Positions 31,778 to 42,900 of a DNA stretch of 64,000 nt are shown piece after piece. Location of the stretch: positions 1 through 64,000 of the forward strand of contig JARVKI010000103.1 in the NCBI GenBank assembly GCA_036674765.1, read 5' to 3'. The translations under genes were made by a program, and so were the position numbers. Within the stretch, counting starts at the first letter, position 1, and every line of letters starts with the position of its first letter. Under the pieces are notes generated by a model. It had not been told where the DNA came from. It was given only the letters and a program-made list of their open reading frames with translations, and ran no database searches. This DNA is from Seiridium cupressi. Its lineage: Eukaryota; Ascomycota; Sordariomycetes; Amphisphaeriales; Sporocadaceae.

Positions 31778-33353
31778 ATGGCCAATCCTGAGGAAATCGC
31801 GCCCGAAGCCGGTCATCATGACATTGATGATGCTGCTGCTCGTCGCATCTTGCGAAAGATCGACTGGCACATCATCCCGTTGCTGTTTATCACCTATGTC
31901 TTCAACTTCATGGATAAGACGATCTTGTCCAGCGCCGCGGTTTTCGGCTTGAAGGACGATAATCATCTGGTGGGACAACGTAAGCTTGAAGAATTGATCC
32001 CGAGGTGTGCATACAGGAGATGCTAACCCCCTATGCGTAGAATATTCCTGGGTATCGAGTGTCTTCTACTTCGGCTACTTCTTTTGGACTTATCCTACTA
32101 CTCTTCTCATTGCCCGTCTTCCGATTGGCAAGTACTTGTCCGGCACAATCCTCTTCTGGGGTACAGTTGTTGCCCTCACAGCGGCTTGCTCAAACTATGG
32201 TGGGCTTATCACCGTTCGATTCTTCCTCGGTGTAGCAGAGGCTACTGTCACGCCTGCGCTGATGTTCATCACGACAACATGGTATACTCGTGATGAGATC
32301 CCGAAGAGGACGGGTATCTGGTTCGCAGGCAACTCCGTCGGCGGTATCATTTCGTCGCTTTTAGCGTACGGCATTGGCCACATTGACGATAGCGTTGGAC
32401 CGTGGCGGTGGATGTTCATCATTCTCGGTGTCGCGACATTCCTCTGGGCGTTTTTCGTTTTCTTCCTCCTGCCCGACAGCATCTCCAGCGCAAAGTTTCT
32501 CACCCCCGACGAGCGACAGTGGGCCATCGATCGCGTCGTCATTGCTGGTACCGGTAATACGGAGAAGTCGGCTTGGAGATGGGATCAAATGATCGAGTGT
32601 CTGTCAGACCCCAAGACTTGGCTCATTTGGAGCATTGCCTTGCTTGCCCAGATCCCGAACGGTGGCACACAGAACTTTGCCAACTTGGTCATCACCTCTT
32701 TCGGTTTCACATCGCTTCAGTCGACTCTGATCAACATTCCCTACTCAGTCATCACAGTCATCGCCATCGTCGGGACTGGTTGGCTGGCGGGTCGTTTCCG
32801 ATCGATGAACTGCATACTTGCGGCCCTCATCGTGCTCCCACCTGTCGTCGGAAGTGCCTTGATCGGCAAGCGCGCTGACATCCCTTCGGGTGTTTCGCTT
32901 TTCGGCTACTTCTTGCTCTCGACCGGCCCCTCGGCCCTGCCCTTGATCCTGTCGCTCATCCAGGTCAACTTCAAGGGTGTTACCAAGAAAATGACCATGA
33001 CCGCCTTGATCTTCGTTGCGTACTGCACTGGAAACATTGCTGGACCCCAGCTCTTCAAGAGTTCCGAGGCCCCCACGTACCCCACTGCGTTCCGAGCCAT
33101 CATGATCTGTTACGCCTTGGTCGTGTGTATGTGTCTTGTGCTGAGATTCTACTTGTCCTACATGAACAGCAAGAGGCGCCAGACTGAAGGCATTGAGGGC
33201 AGTGCTGGCACTTCTGGCGCGGTTGGCAGCAAGGTGGATGATGCCACCGACGGGCGGACTGTCACAGAGGCTGTCAATGAGGTGCAGCTTCGTCCGGAGG
33301 ATTATGATGATGTCACCGACTGGAAGACCTTTGGTTTTCGTTATCGCTTGTAA
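31778..33353 (+). CDS. Dal5-type MFS permease (allantoate/anion:cation symporter family)
   Basis: Exons 31778-31979 and 32041-33353 encode 504 aa. Starting at the ATG at 31703 would add 25 residues. The intron (31980-32040: GTAAGC, TGCTAAC, TAG) joins LVGQ to QYSWVSSVFYFGYFF in phase. Twelve hydrophobic segments are seen. Typical family blocks are RRILRKIDWHIIPLLFITYVF, the YPTTLLIARLPIGKYL segment after helix 2, RFFLGVAEATVTPAL and TKKMTMTALIFVAYCTGNIAGPQLF. The family moves allantoate, nicotinate, pantothenate, biotin or other organic anions across the plasma membrane. The acidic C-terminal tail is cytosolic. Intact. Confidence 0.9.
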
Positions 33354-33533
33354 CGATGTAACACGATTGATAGAACACCGGCTCAGATAACGGCTGTTTG
33401 TCCTTGGTGATATAGAGTCGCAGTCCTTATGTGCCCTCAATGAATATGATTTTACGGCTCCTTCATTCAACGGCTAGCTCCATCTAGTGATTCATATTCG
33501 AGAGTTACCACTTGAACAATGAAACTCTGTGGC

Positions 33534-34687
33534 CTAATAGCCAGCCCTCCTAAACTCCACGTCCTTGCGAAATCTCCAGCCTTGACCGTCCACAGAAACA
33601 TTTTGGTACCCAAGCACACCCCCTACAAATGACAACACAATCATAGGACTGATGGTGAAACCAGTGTATCTGCTTTCGATAGATAACGTCAGGCGGTCAT
33701 AGAAGAGTCCTAAGCCAAATGCGGATTGATGCAACTTGACCTCAACACACGGTGGCTTTTATCCGATTAGCTTTACTGATGCAGTCAGAGGGGAAACCAG
33801 GGTATTGCACATACCTTACGTGAATCCTGCTGATTAATCTTGCACCACTTCTTCAGATAGTCTGCCAGTGACTGCAGAGAAGGACTATGGCTTCCGTGGA
33901 CTTCAACGTTTGCGCTCCCCCGATCGTATACGACTAGATGGTATGGAGATTTCAAGAGTAGGTCATCCGGGCGTTCGAGTGTGTTGCAGTCAGGAAGCCT
34001 ATCGAATGTCGGAGCCTTGGGCGCACTAGTTGTCACGACGAGCTTGTCCGTCGCGGTGTCCATTGAGATGTCGGCCCAATCATCGCCAGGGCCCGAACGA
34101 TGTGCAAGTGCTGCTGGTGGCGCCGCATTCTCGTCGAAGCATGTGAGCAGTTGGCCCTTGAACAGTGGCTCTAGATCCATTGTCGATAGCAATTGGCTCT
34201 TCGGGAGATTGATGACGAAGCCAACTCTTTCTCTTGACCAGCTAAGACTCGGCTGTGAGGCTTTCGACACCTTCGCACTTACGTTAGATTTGAGCACTCA
34301 TAGTAGGCCAGGTAAACTGACCTCCAGGGACAGCCGGACTCGCCCTTCGGCATGGTCGAGGAGGGTGTCCGCCCACTCTTCATTGGCGCCATCGTCGAGA
34401 AGCGAAGTTAATGCAGTACTCCAGGCACGAACGCATCCCGCAATGCTGGGCACGAAAACAGTCTTGTCCGGGTATGAGCTGTCGAGCTCAGCTAAGAGGA
34501 GATGCCATTCCGGCTCAATTGCTACATCAAGTCCGAGCGTCTCTTTTAGGCTGCTTAGAGCTTTCTGCACGGGTACATCGTCCTTGGCCCAGGGATCGCG
34601 AATGCCCACTTGCACTTTGAGAGGACTGGAATAATGATTAGAGTGTATATAGGACTTCGGGCTTCCATGTACCTACAGTTTCGACAT
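33534..34687 (-). CDS. Conserved fungal protein of unknown function, four exons
   Basis: Exons 34687-34677 (only 11 bases), 34625-34322, 34270-33815 and 33740-33534 encode 325 aa. All three introns are well formed: 34626-34676 (GTAGGT, TCTAAT, CAG), 34271-34321 (GTCAGT, TCTAAC, AAG) and 33741-33814 (GTATGT, GCTAAT, GAG). The tiny first exon supplies MSK and leads into VQVGIRDPWAKDDVPVQKAL. There is no membrane segment and no signal peptide. Noteworthy blocks are KTVFVPSIAGCVRAW, RVGFVINLPKSQLL, YHLVVYDRGSANVEVHG and SAFGLGLFYDRLTLSIESRY. I do not recognise a domain. The layout and codon pattern are those of a real, intact gene. Confidence 0.78.
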
Positions 34688-35560
34688 TTTTTTGCTTGGT
34701 TATCAAGAGCATACATGCACTTTGTCTTGTGACAATTGACAAAGTTTAGATCCTCTGTCAATCATATACCAAGTGGCCCTGGGACCCCTTTGACGCCAAA
34801 AATATCATGAATGAAGGATATCTAATCGCTTTCGAGTTCAATTGATCCGATGATCTAGTGGACTGCCCTGATATTACATGTAGCTCAAGGCACACCACAG
34901 GGCGTTTTCGGGCTAATGGCACTACCATGCACAGGCTCCAGCTTAAGCCCTACCGACAGAATCAAGTCAGCCCACGTGTACCAAGCCGAAAGCTGAGCGC
35001 CTTCGCGCACGCGCTTATTGAATGGTGCATATGGCTACCCAGACGCCGATCTTCGGGATGATGTTGGGGGACATAGTATTGTGGTATATTGTGACGATTG
35101 AAGTTCTGCTGGACCCTGCAGTTGCAAGCGGTGAAGCTGCCAAGAAGGGCTACATTTGGCGAGGGTCGTAGATCGACTCCATTCACTTGGAATCTATTTG
35201 TCTTTGAAATTCTATATGCCTGGAGAATGGGGGGGCTGTTGAGTCAACAATAACCTCAGGTCCTCCGATTCAGCTCCATGCCGCCCTAGCGCAGGGTCAT
35301 CTCCACAAACTGGCGATGGTTCATGCCGTGCGGCTGAGGTAGGCTGGTTTTTGATAGGAACCGGTAGCTGTAGCTCTCCTTGGCGTACCAATTGATTCGC
35401 ATCCTAAGAGACCACGGCCTGAATTGTGGGATGGTTGACTGATTCGGCAACGATGGTCAGACCATAGCTATGTGCTTGTCAGAGAGCTCACTACGACGTC
35501 TGTTCAATAACACCGTACATCGCCTTTATAATTCCTTACTTTGACACATATCTTTTCAGA
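34688..35560. other. Divergent intergenic region
   Basis: Contains the promoters of two divergent genes. No gene seen. Confidence 0.5.
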
Positions 35561-36658
35561 ATGACTCGCCTTCCTCCCGTAGAGAAGCTCCCGCTTGCAG
35601 TTCGCAAGAATCGTCAGTTTGTATCCCTTCAGGTGTCATCTGGTGAAACTGACAATTAAAGTGCGTGATGACTGGGATAACAAGAAGGCGGATATCGAGA
35701 AGGAGCTGTCAGATGCCTTGGCAGTCCCATGGACAGTTGAAGTCAACCCTAACCAAATATATGCATATGCTGGTGACGGCTATGCCAAGGAATCTCTTGG
35801 TAGCTGCATTGCTGGGTAAACTCTTACGGATGCAACTTTGGTGTGCTGCGCTGACATAACATTAGATACATCAATGGCGCCATTTATCAGCTAAAGTCCT
35901 ATGAGAGTAGCTTTGGCAAGGAAGGCTTGAAGGAGCTTAACTCTATTGCTCACAAGCATGGCATCACTATGGATGTTGATGATGCCAAGCGTTTCAACTA
36001 CGGTGGTGTTGATGTTCACGAGGGTAATCTCCGTATCCTGTTCGCCCCGGATAACCTTGGGGTCAACATCGCCAACGCCTGCGAGAAGGAGACCCTTCAA
36101 AAGGCCCTGAATGAAGCGGCTCCTGCCGAAGGCTCCTCCGAGCCATTGAGCTTCGCGACTCGCACGGGAATTCGCCAGGACTATGATCCCAAGATCGAGG
36201 AGATCCGCGAGAAGATTGCCAATCTCATCGCTAAGCCGGACATCAAACTGAACCCCAACTTCGAGGAGACTTTCGCAAAGCTGAAGGAAGAGAGCAGGAT
36301 CGAAAAGACCGAGCTCCGAGAAGACTGGGAGAAGTACATCGGCTATATGGCTTTCCAATATTTTGAGGGTCTTGTAAGCCAGATGCAGTGGCAGAAATTC
36401 GAGAATGACGACCTGCTCCAAGAGGGCTTCAATGAGGCAGTCGACAAGGGTGAGATCACTCTCAGAATTGTCGACAAGCTCAAGGAGGGGTTATATGGTG
36501 AGTGTGAGGTTGAAGATGGCGTGTTGTACCTGCAGGTAAGTTGCTGGATGTCCAACAGAAAGACGGGGCACTGCTGACAAGCTTCCCTGTAGTGTACGCC
36601 CAAGACTTGGGGAACCAATGTTGCTTATCTTGCGGAGAAGTTGGTGGATAAGCTGTAA
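35561..36658 (+). CDS. Conserved fungal protein of unknown function, four exons
   Basis: Exons 35561-35612, 35662-35815, 35866-36535 and 36593-36658 encode 313 aa. The introns (35613-35661, 35816-35865, 36536-36592) all keep phase and have CTGAC-type branch sites. The protein is acidic, without signal peptide or membrane segment. It begins MTRLPPVEKLPLAVRKN and contains PWTVEVNPNQIYAYAGDGY, AIYQLKSYESSFGKEGLKEL and DIKLNPNFEETFAKL. I know no function. Similar-looking cytosolic proteins are found across Pezizomycotina (recollection, not searched). Intact. Confidence 0.78.
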
Positions 36659-37148
36659 GGATGGCCCGATCTACGAGAATATAATGAATGAATGAAAGAG
36701 AATCCCTTCCTATCACTATAGGAGTAAAGTACAGCCTGATGTACGACGTGGTCTTCTATGTCCAGCATACCGTAACGCTGCTTTTACAGTACCCAATCTG
36801 TGCGTAGTCGAGGCTTGATGCCTGCAAATTCGATCGGAACTTTGGGGGCGAAATGTCGTCTGTGCTTTTCATCCTACATCACACTAGCCGCTGATTGATT
36901 CCCGAGGTCAATCTTGCTGGCCCGCTGAAGATAGTGTTGACCCCACGGGGCGCACAGATGCTGTTCCTCAACTTTAGGCACCCTTCAACTGCTACCGTGC
37001 CAAATTACAGTGTTCGCCTTCTATTGCGGGGCTGTTCCACCGTCGCAAACTGTGTTGTCGTCATTTCCAAGGTTGTCCCCCAACTACAAAAGTCCACGGC
37101 TCATACTTCGCAGAACAGCTCCTGCTTCAGCAACTCGGTGCGACAGCC
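36659..37148. other. Intergenic
   Basis: No gene or clear signal seen. Confidence 0.5.
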
Positions 37149-38126
37149 ATGCCATCTCCCGACTATCGCAGGCATCTTCATCAGGCGGTCAAGCCCTTCG
37201 AGCGACCAGCCAGCTATGTCTCACGGGCATTGACTGCGGCCGGCTATCCACTTCGAGGAATCTACTACTTCTTACGACATCCTGCATACTATCCGCTCTT
37301 CCTCAGTCGCCTCCTACCGCTCTCCCTAATCTCGATCCTGGTCTACACGATCCTGTTCACGTTCGCGTTTCTACCACAGTATGCCTTCCTGGCAATCTTC
37401 CACGGATGGGGAGCTTGGGTCAACGCGGTGGTCCTGGTGTTGGGAGAAGGACTGGTCATAATACAAGGGCTGTTCGAGGGATTCTTTGTGGACGAGTGTC
37501 GCGTAGACGTCTTTGATGTAAGTCTGCTCGCTCATGTATTCGGCGCTGGGCGAGCCGAGGTTCGCACAACGGGAAAACTAACTTGGAGGCAGGCTACGCT
37601 GATCGATCAAGGTCTAGTCGACCTGCTCAGACCACACCGAATCATCTTTCCAGATGCCCCCACCTCCGTCAAGATGCTCGGCAAACCCTCGACAACTGCG
37701 GTCTTCCAACCGTGGAGCCTCGTCCAGATCGTCGAGCTCATAGTCTGCTTACCCTTGAACCTGATCCCTTACGTGGGAACTCCGGCCTTCATCATTATCA
37801 CTGGTGCCAGGTTGGGAACATTTGCACACTACAGGTGGTTCGAGCTACATGGTTTGAGCAAGAAAGAGCGCAAACGAGAGATCAGCAGGAGGAGATGGGA
37901 GTACATCTGGTTCGGTACCGTGGCCATGTTGTTGGAGCTTGTGCCTATCCTGTCGTTCTTTTTCCTGCTGACCTCGACGACGGGCTCGGCTCTCTGGGCG
38001 GCTAAGCTTGAACATCAAGCGCGGCAACCGCCTGCTACAGAGCCTGTAGGCGACAATGCTGGGGAAGCTGTGAATGATGATCAGCCTGACGCCCCACCTC
38101 CACCCTACAGCGATGATCCTGTATAA
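37149..38126 (+). CDS. LDS/RRT8-type multi-pass membrane protein
   Basis: Exons 37149-37517 and 37593-38126 encode 300 aa. The 75-bp intron (37518-37592: GTAAGT, ACTAAC, CAG) is a multiple of three, so the unspliced frame is also open, but the signals are too good to ignore. There are four to five hydrophobic segments (YYPLFLSRLLPLSLISILVY, FAFLPQYAFLAIF, AVVLVLGEGLVII, IVELIVCLPLNLIPYVGTPAF, FGTVAMLLELVPILSFFFLL). The PLNLIPYVGTPAF block and the RWFELHGLS loop are typical of the RRT8/LDS1/LDS2 group, lipid-droplet and outer-spore-wall proteins of yeast, which belong to the wider EI24 family. The C-terminal tail is acidic and Pro-rich. Intact. Confidence 0.82.
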   Translation: MPSPDYRRHLHQAVKPFERPASYVSRALTAAGYPLRGIYYFLRHPAYYPLFLSRLLPLSLISILVYTILFTFAFLPQYAFLAIFHGWGAWVNAVVLVLGEGLVIIQGLFEGFFVDECRVDVFDVSLLAHVFGAGRAEVRTTGKLTWRQATLIDQGLVDLLRPHRIIFPDAPTSVKMLGKPSTTAVFQPWSLVQIVELIVCLPLNLIPYVGTPAFIIITGARLGTFAHYRWFELHGLSKKERKREISRRRWEYIWFGTVAMLLELVPILSFFFLLTSTTGSALWAAKLEHQARQPPATEPVGDNAGEAVNDDQPDAPPPPYSDDPV

Positions 38127-39934
38127 GAAATGGTGGGAAACTGCATGTTGGGCATGGTGGTTCTTGAATAGATTCTACCAGTTTTGGGTACACAATGCTG
38201 CGCCGTATCCTTGGCCACGTTGAAAAACTTTGAGCGCGAGTGATCCTACATATAAGTCACAATTTCCAACGTATTCCAGTAGGACTATGAGCTATGTCTG
38301 ATCAATCCTCTCGAGACTTCCGACAAAAGCCTTGTAGCTTTGAGAATCATTAACACCAAATCGAGGCAGTCCAACTTTTGCTCCGGAGAATTAATGCATC
38401 AATGCTAAACCGGGACAAGGTCCCCGCGATCAAGACGAATGGTCACATGCATTGTCAGCACAACTCTACGTAAGTCCCGGCCGATTCGGTAGGCTTCTCA
38501 GCGAGAAGTGGGAAATTTCACTTCAATATCTGAAGGATCGTTACCGCACGATATGTGCCTTGCTAGCTACCGCAAATCGAGATCATTACTCTCAGGCGCA
38601 CGATGTTCAACCATACGCTTGAGGACGTCATAGTCACTGAGTTCACAAAAGAGCAGGGAGTTGCGTTTTTTGTCATGAAACATCGGGCAGCCCGTTACCT
38701 GAGAACTACCTGACCGGCACATGCTTCCCCTTAGGAGTCCATGAAGAGCGCGCAAGACAATACCTGGACATCCTTTCTAGTAGTCGCTGCTGCCGAGCGC
38801 CTCTACTCTCACGAAAATTGCTGACGTTCGGGAATCGTCACGAAATGGCCAGAGCTCTTCCTTCCGGGCCACTGACCTGTTCAATTTGTTGAGTCCTGAA
38901 GCTGTCACTGGAGGTTCTGGCGTGTTCGCATCAAGCGGGAAGTCGCGCCTGCCGCCAGGAATTACCACACAAACCAACCACTCGATGCTCTCGAAAATCG
39001 GAGAGCGAAGTTTGCTTGCCTGCAACCCATGACAGCATCACCGCGTACAAATTACCTGCCTTCATGATACCTCTAATCTTCAACAGTCTACTATTGTCGA
39101 TGTGGTTGTTGGGGAATTCCTAGGGCCTTGTTCAAGTGTGCAGGAGCTACTATGGGGAGACTTGAGAGACTTCGCATGATGCAATCACGGCTCTTTCGTC
39201 ATGCTTCCAGTCTGGAGCGATTACAAATATTCCCGATGAAATCACCATTCCCTCAATGTAAATGTATAACCACCGCACTGGCAGTACCCCTGACCGCAGC
39301 ACGTCAACTCGTGCTCGTACTCCACATCAGTTCGACATCTAAGATAACTACAACTAGTAGATGCATGGCTGAATGCAAGGGCCAAGAACTATTTGTCATG
39401 TGCCTGCGAAATACCAACGAAGCTGATCCCGTTCAGCACGTTGGCTCAATGGATGCGACTGCTTCACGACCGTTTCGTCCCCATCGACACGAACGCAGCA
39501 TGACGAAATCTGCAATATTTCTTTGCACCCATGCTTTCGATCCGACTGATCTCGGCAGGCAGCGACGGCAATTTGCGTTGCAAAACCAAAACTCCAGGCT
39601 GCATGACGTAACAAATTGTGGTCGAGGAAGGCACGTCAGGGGCTAGACTCACGATGTCTCCCCCAGCACACAGCAAAAATGCACGAAAACGCAACTAGAG
39701 ATGGAAGGCACGCTGGAAAGGCGGTCACATCGTCCAGAAAACTCTGCCGCCTGAAGTTCATGTCTTCTCTTCTCTCTCCCATCTTCCAACTCTTCTCTCC
39801 CAACTTCTTCCTCAACTCTCACACTCTCTCACCACACTCTTTTCTCACTCATTCCTCGCCATCCAACACCATTTTCTCTCACCACACCATCGGACATTGT
39901 CACTCTTTCAAGCATCGCCGTCCACGCCGCAATC
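38127..39934. other. 1.8-kb intergenic region with a possible decayed ORF
   Basis: On the minus strand 39025-38567 is one frame interrupted by a single TAG at 38777-38779. It reads like protein (IFESIEWLVCVVIPGGRRDF ... DYDVLKRMVEHRAPES) but has no ATG and no recognised domain. The 172-codon plus-strand frame at 39128-39646 looks spurious. From about 39750 the strand is strongly pyrimidine-rich up to the next gene. Confidence 0.4.
39752..39934 (+). promoter_or_regulatory. Pyrimidine-rich 5' leader
   Basis: About 180 bases made mostly of C and T with many CTCTC and TTCTC runs, directly before the ATG at 39935. Such tracts are common in promoters and leaders of strongly expressed fungal genes. 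No TATA box was identified. Confidence 0.5.
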
Positions 39935-42900
39935 ATGCGTGCTCGTGCCCTTCTGGGCTTCAACCTCGCTGCCCTGCTTCACGCAGCAGCAGCACAGTCC
40001 TACGGCAATCCTGGCGGCGGCACTGGCTCCGGCCAAGGTCAACCTGGCGGTGGTGGTTCCTCGTCCCCTGGTAGTAGTCCCGCTGGCGGCAGTGGCCCTG
40101 GCAGTGGTTCTGGTCTCGGCCCTGGTTCGTCTCTGACAATTTCTCCTGTTGTTCTCACTTGTCCCATTGTTCCGCCTGCTACTGTCTTCGTCACTGTCAC
40201 CCCTCCTGCTCTGTCTACTGTCACCGTTACTGCTCTCGCTGGCCCATATGACCCCAACGGTCCCAATGGCCCCAATGGTTCACCTCCATACACTGGTCCA
40301 TATTCCCCTTCAGTCTCTGCACCAGGTTGGTCTCCATCCAAAACTGTTACCATCCCATGTTCAACCACTCCTGGCTCTGGTGCTGGCAACCCTGGAAACG
40401 GTCACTCAGCGACTGCTGGTCAACTGACCACCGATTTTGTCACCATGTCAATCCCTCCCCTTGGCGGCCAGACTGCTGGTTCCATGATCACTTTCACCAT
40501 TATCACTCCTCTGGTGTCCGGTGCTGGCAATGGTGGCACCGGTGTTCCTGGTCCATTCGGCATCTCTTCCACTCCTGCTGGCGGTTACGGTGCTGGTAAG
40601 CCTTCCCCAACTCCCACACAGCTTGGCAACCCATCAACCGGAGCAGGCAACCCAGGTGGCCAAGGGTTACCAACTGTCACTGTCACCGTCACTGCTCCTC
40701 AAGCAGGCAATCCTGGCAGTTCTGGATCCGGCACCAATCCTGGCAGCAGTGGTTCTGGAAGCAATCCTGGAGGCAACGGTCCCGGCTCTGGTACCAATCC
40801 CGGCGGCAATGGTTCTGGCGGCAATCCGAGCGGCAGTGGTCCAGGTTCTGGTACCAATCCTGGAAGCAACGGTCCTGGTAGCGGCAATCCTGGTAACCAA
40901 GGTGGTCAAGGCCCCAGCACTCCTTGCGAGACTGACACCGCAACTGTCACTGTTCCTGGTGGCAATTCTGGCGGCAATGGTCCAAGTGCAGGTCCTGGTG
41001 GCGCTGGAGGCCAAGGTCCATCTGTCGTTCCTGGCAATCCGGGCAGCCCTGGTCAGAGCGGCATTCCTGGAGGTCCTGGAGGCCAAGGTCTGAGCACTTC
41101 CCCCATCACTGTCACCGTTACCGTTCCATTCTCCTCATCCGGCACCTCCAACCCTGGCAGCAATGGCAGTCCTAGTGGCTCTGGTGGCCAAAGTGGCTCA
41201 CCATCTGGCGGTTATGGAGGTTCTGGCAATGGCTCAAACGACCCAAGCCACAGCACATCGACACTCATCGTCTCCAGTCCTCTTACTGTCACCATTCCCA
41301 ACGTCCCAGGTGGCACACTCAGCCCAGGAGGCAATGGCGGTCCTGGCGGACAAGGAGGTCAAGCTCCTTCCGGTATTTCTGGCAACCCTGGCTCTGGTCA
41401 AAGTGCACCCGCAGGAGTGACTGGTCCATCTCCCTCCGGCGGCTATGGCAGTGGCATCCCAGGCAATGGTCCCAATGGTTCAGGAGGCTCCGGCAACCCC
41501 AATGGTCCTGGTGGTTCAGGTAATCCCAATGGTGGTGGCAGTTCTGGCAATCCCAACGGCCCCAATGGTTCTGGCGGCAATGGATCTGGCCCTGTCACCG
41601 TCACTGTTCCAAGTGTCCCAAGTGGCAGCAATATTCCTGGTGGCTCAAGTGGTCCTAATGGCCCAGGAGGCTCTGGCAGTCCTAATGGTCCCGATGGTGC
41701 TGGCAGTCCCAATGGTCCCGGTGGTGCTGGAAACCCCAATGACCCCAACGGTCCTGGTGGAAATGGCTCAGGTGGTCCCATCACGGTGACTGTCCCCAGC
41801 AATCCAACCAACGGCATTCCAAATGGACCAGGAGGCCAAGGCACAGGCGTCCCTGTTCCTGAGCCTGTTCCATCTGGCGGCTATGGTGCTGGCTCTGGTA
41901 GCAATCCCAATGGTAGCGGCGGCAATCCCAGCGGATCTGGTTCCAATGGTTCTGGCAACCCAAACAACCCGAATGGTGCTGGCAATCCCAATGGTCCCAA
42001 TGGTTCTGGCAACCCAAATGGTCCCAATGGTCCAGGAGGCAACGGCTCGGGTGGCAATCCTGGCAGCTCTGGCAGCAGCCCTAATGGTCCGGGGGGCAAT
42101 GGCTCTGGTAGCGGTCCCAGTGGCTCTGGGAGCAATCCTGGTGGTTCTGGTAGTGGCCCCAACGGTCCAGGCGGCAGTGGTTCAGGCCCTATCACCATCA
42201 CTGTTCCAGCAGCCGGCAACCCTTCTGCTTCGGCAGCCCCAATCCCCATCACTGTCCCTGGCTCCGGCATTTCTGGTGGCCCAGGTGGTCAAGGCGGCGC
42301 TTCAATCACAGTCACTGTCCCAGCAAGCCCCAGTTCTGGTGTTCCTGCTGGCTATGGTGGAAGTTCTCCTGCTGGCGGAAATGGTCCCAATGGCCCAGGT
42401 GGCAACGGCTCAGGTGGGAATCCCAACGGCTCTGGGAGCGATCCCAATGGTCCTGGAAGTGGTACAAACAACCCCGGCGGCAATGGTTCTGGCAGTGGTC
42501 CCAATGGTCCAGGTGGCCAGGGAATTACCTCACCCCTCATCACCATCACACAACCCACGACTCTGCCTTACACCTCAACCGTTCTTGTTTCACCACCCTA
42601 CACTCCCGTCGTGACTGTTGCGCCAAGCAACAACCCAGGAACTGGGTCCGGCAGCCAACCTGGAAGTGGTTCAGGCAACCCAGGCAGTGGTTCAGGCAAC
42701 CCAGGCAGTGGTTCAGGCAATCCTGGTAGTGGTTCAGGCAATCCTGGTAGTGGTGCCGGCAGCCCTGGCAATGGTTCAGGGAGTCCTGGCAATGGAGCTG
42801 GAAGCCCAGGCAATGGCCAATCTACACCATGCGCTGAAGAAGGCTCGGTGATCACCATCTTCCCCTCCCCGACTAACGCACAGCAACCTACTGGATTCCC

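Noticed and set aside
39128..39646. 172-codon plus-strand ORF
   Set aside because: Amino-acid composition and lack of any motif suggest a chance frame.
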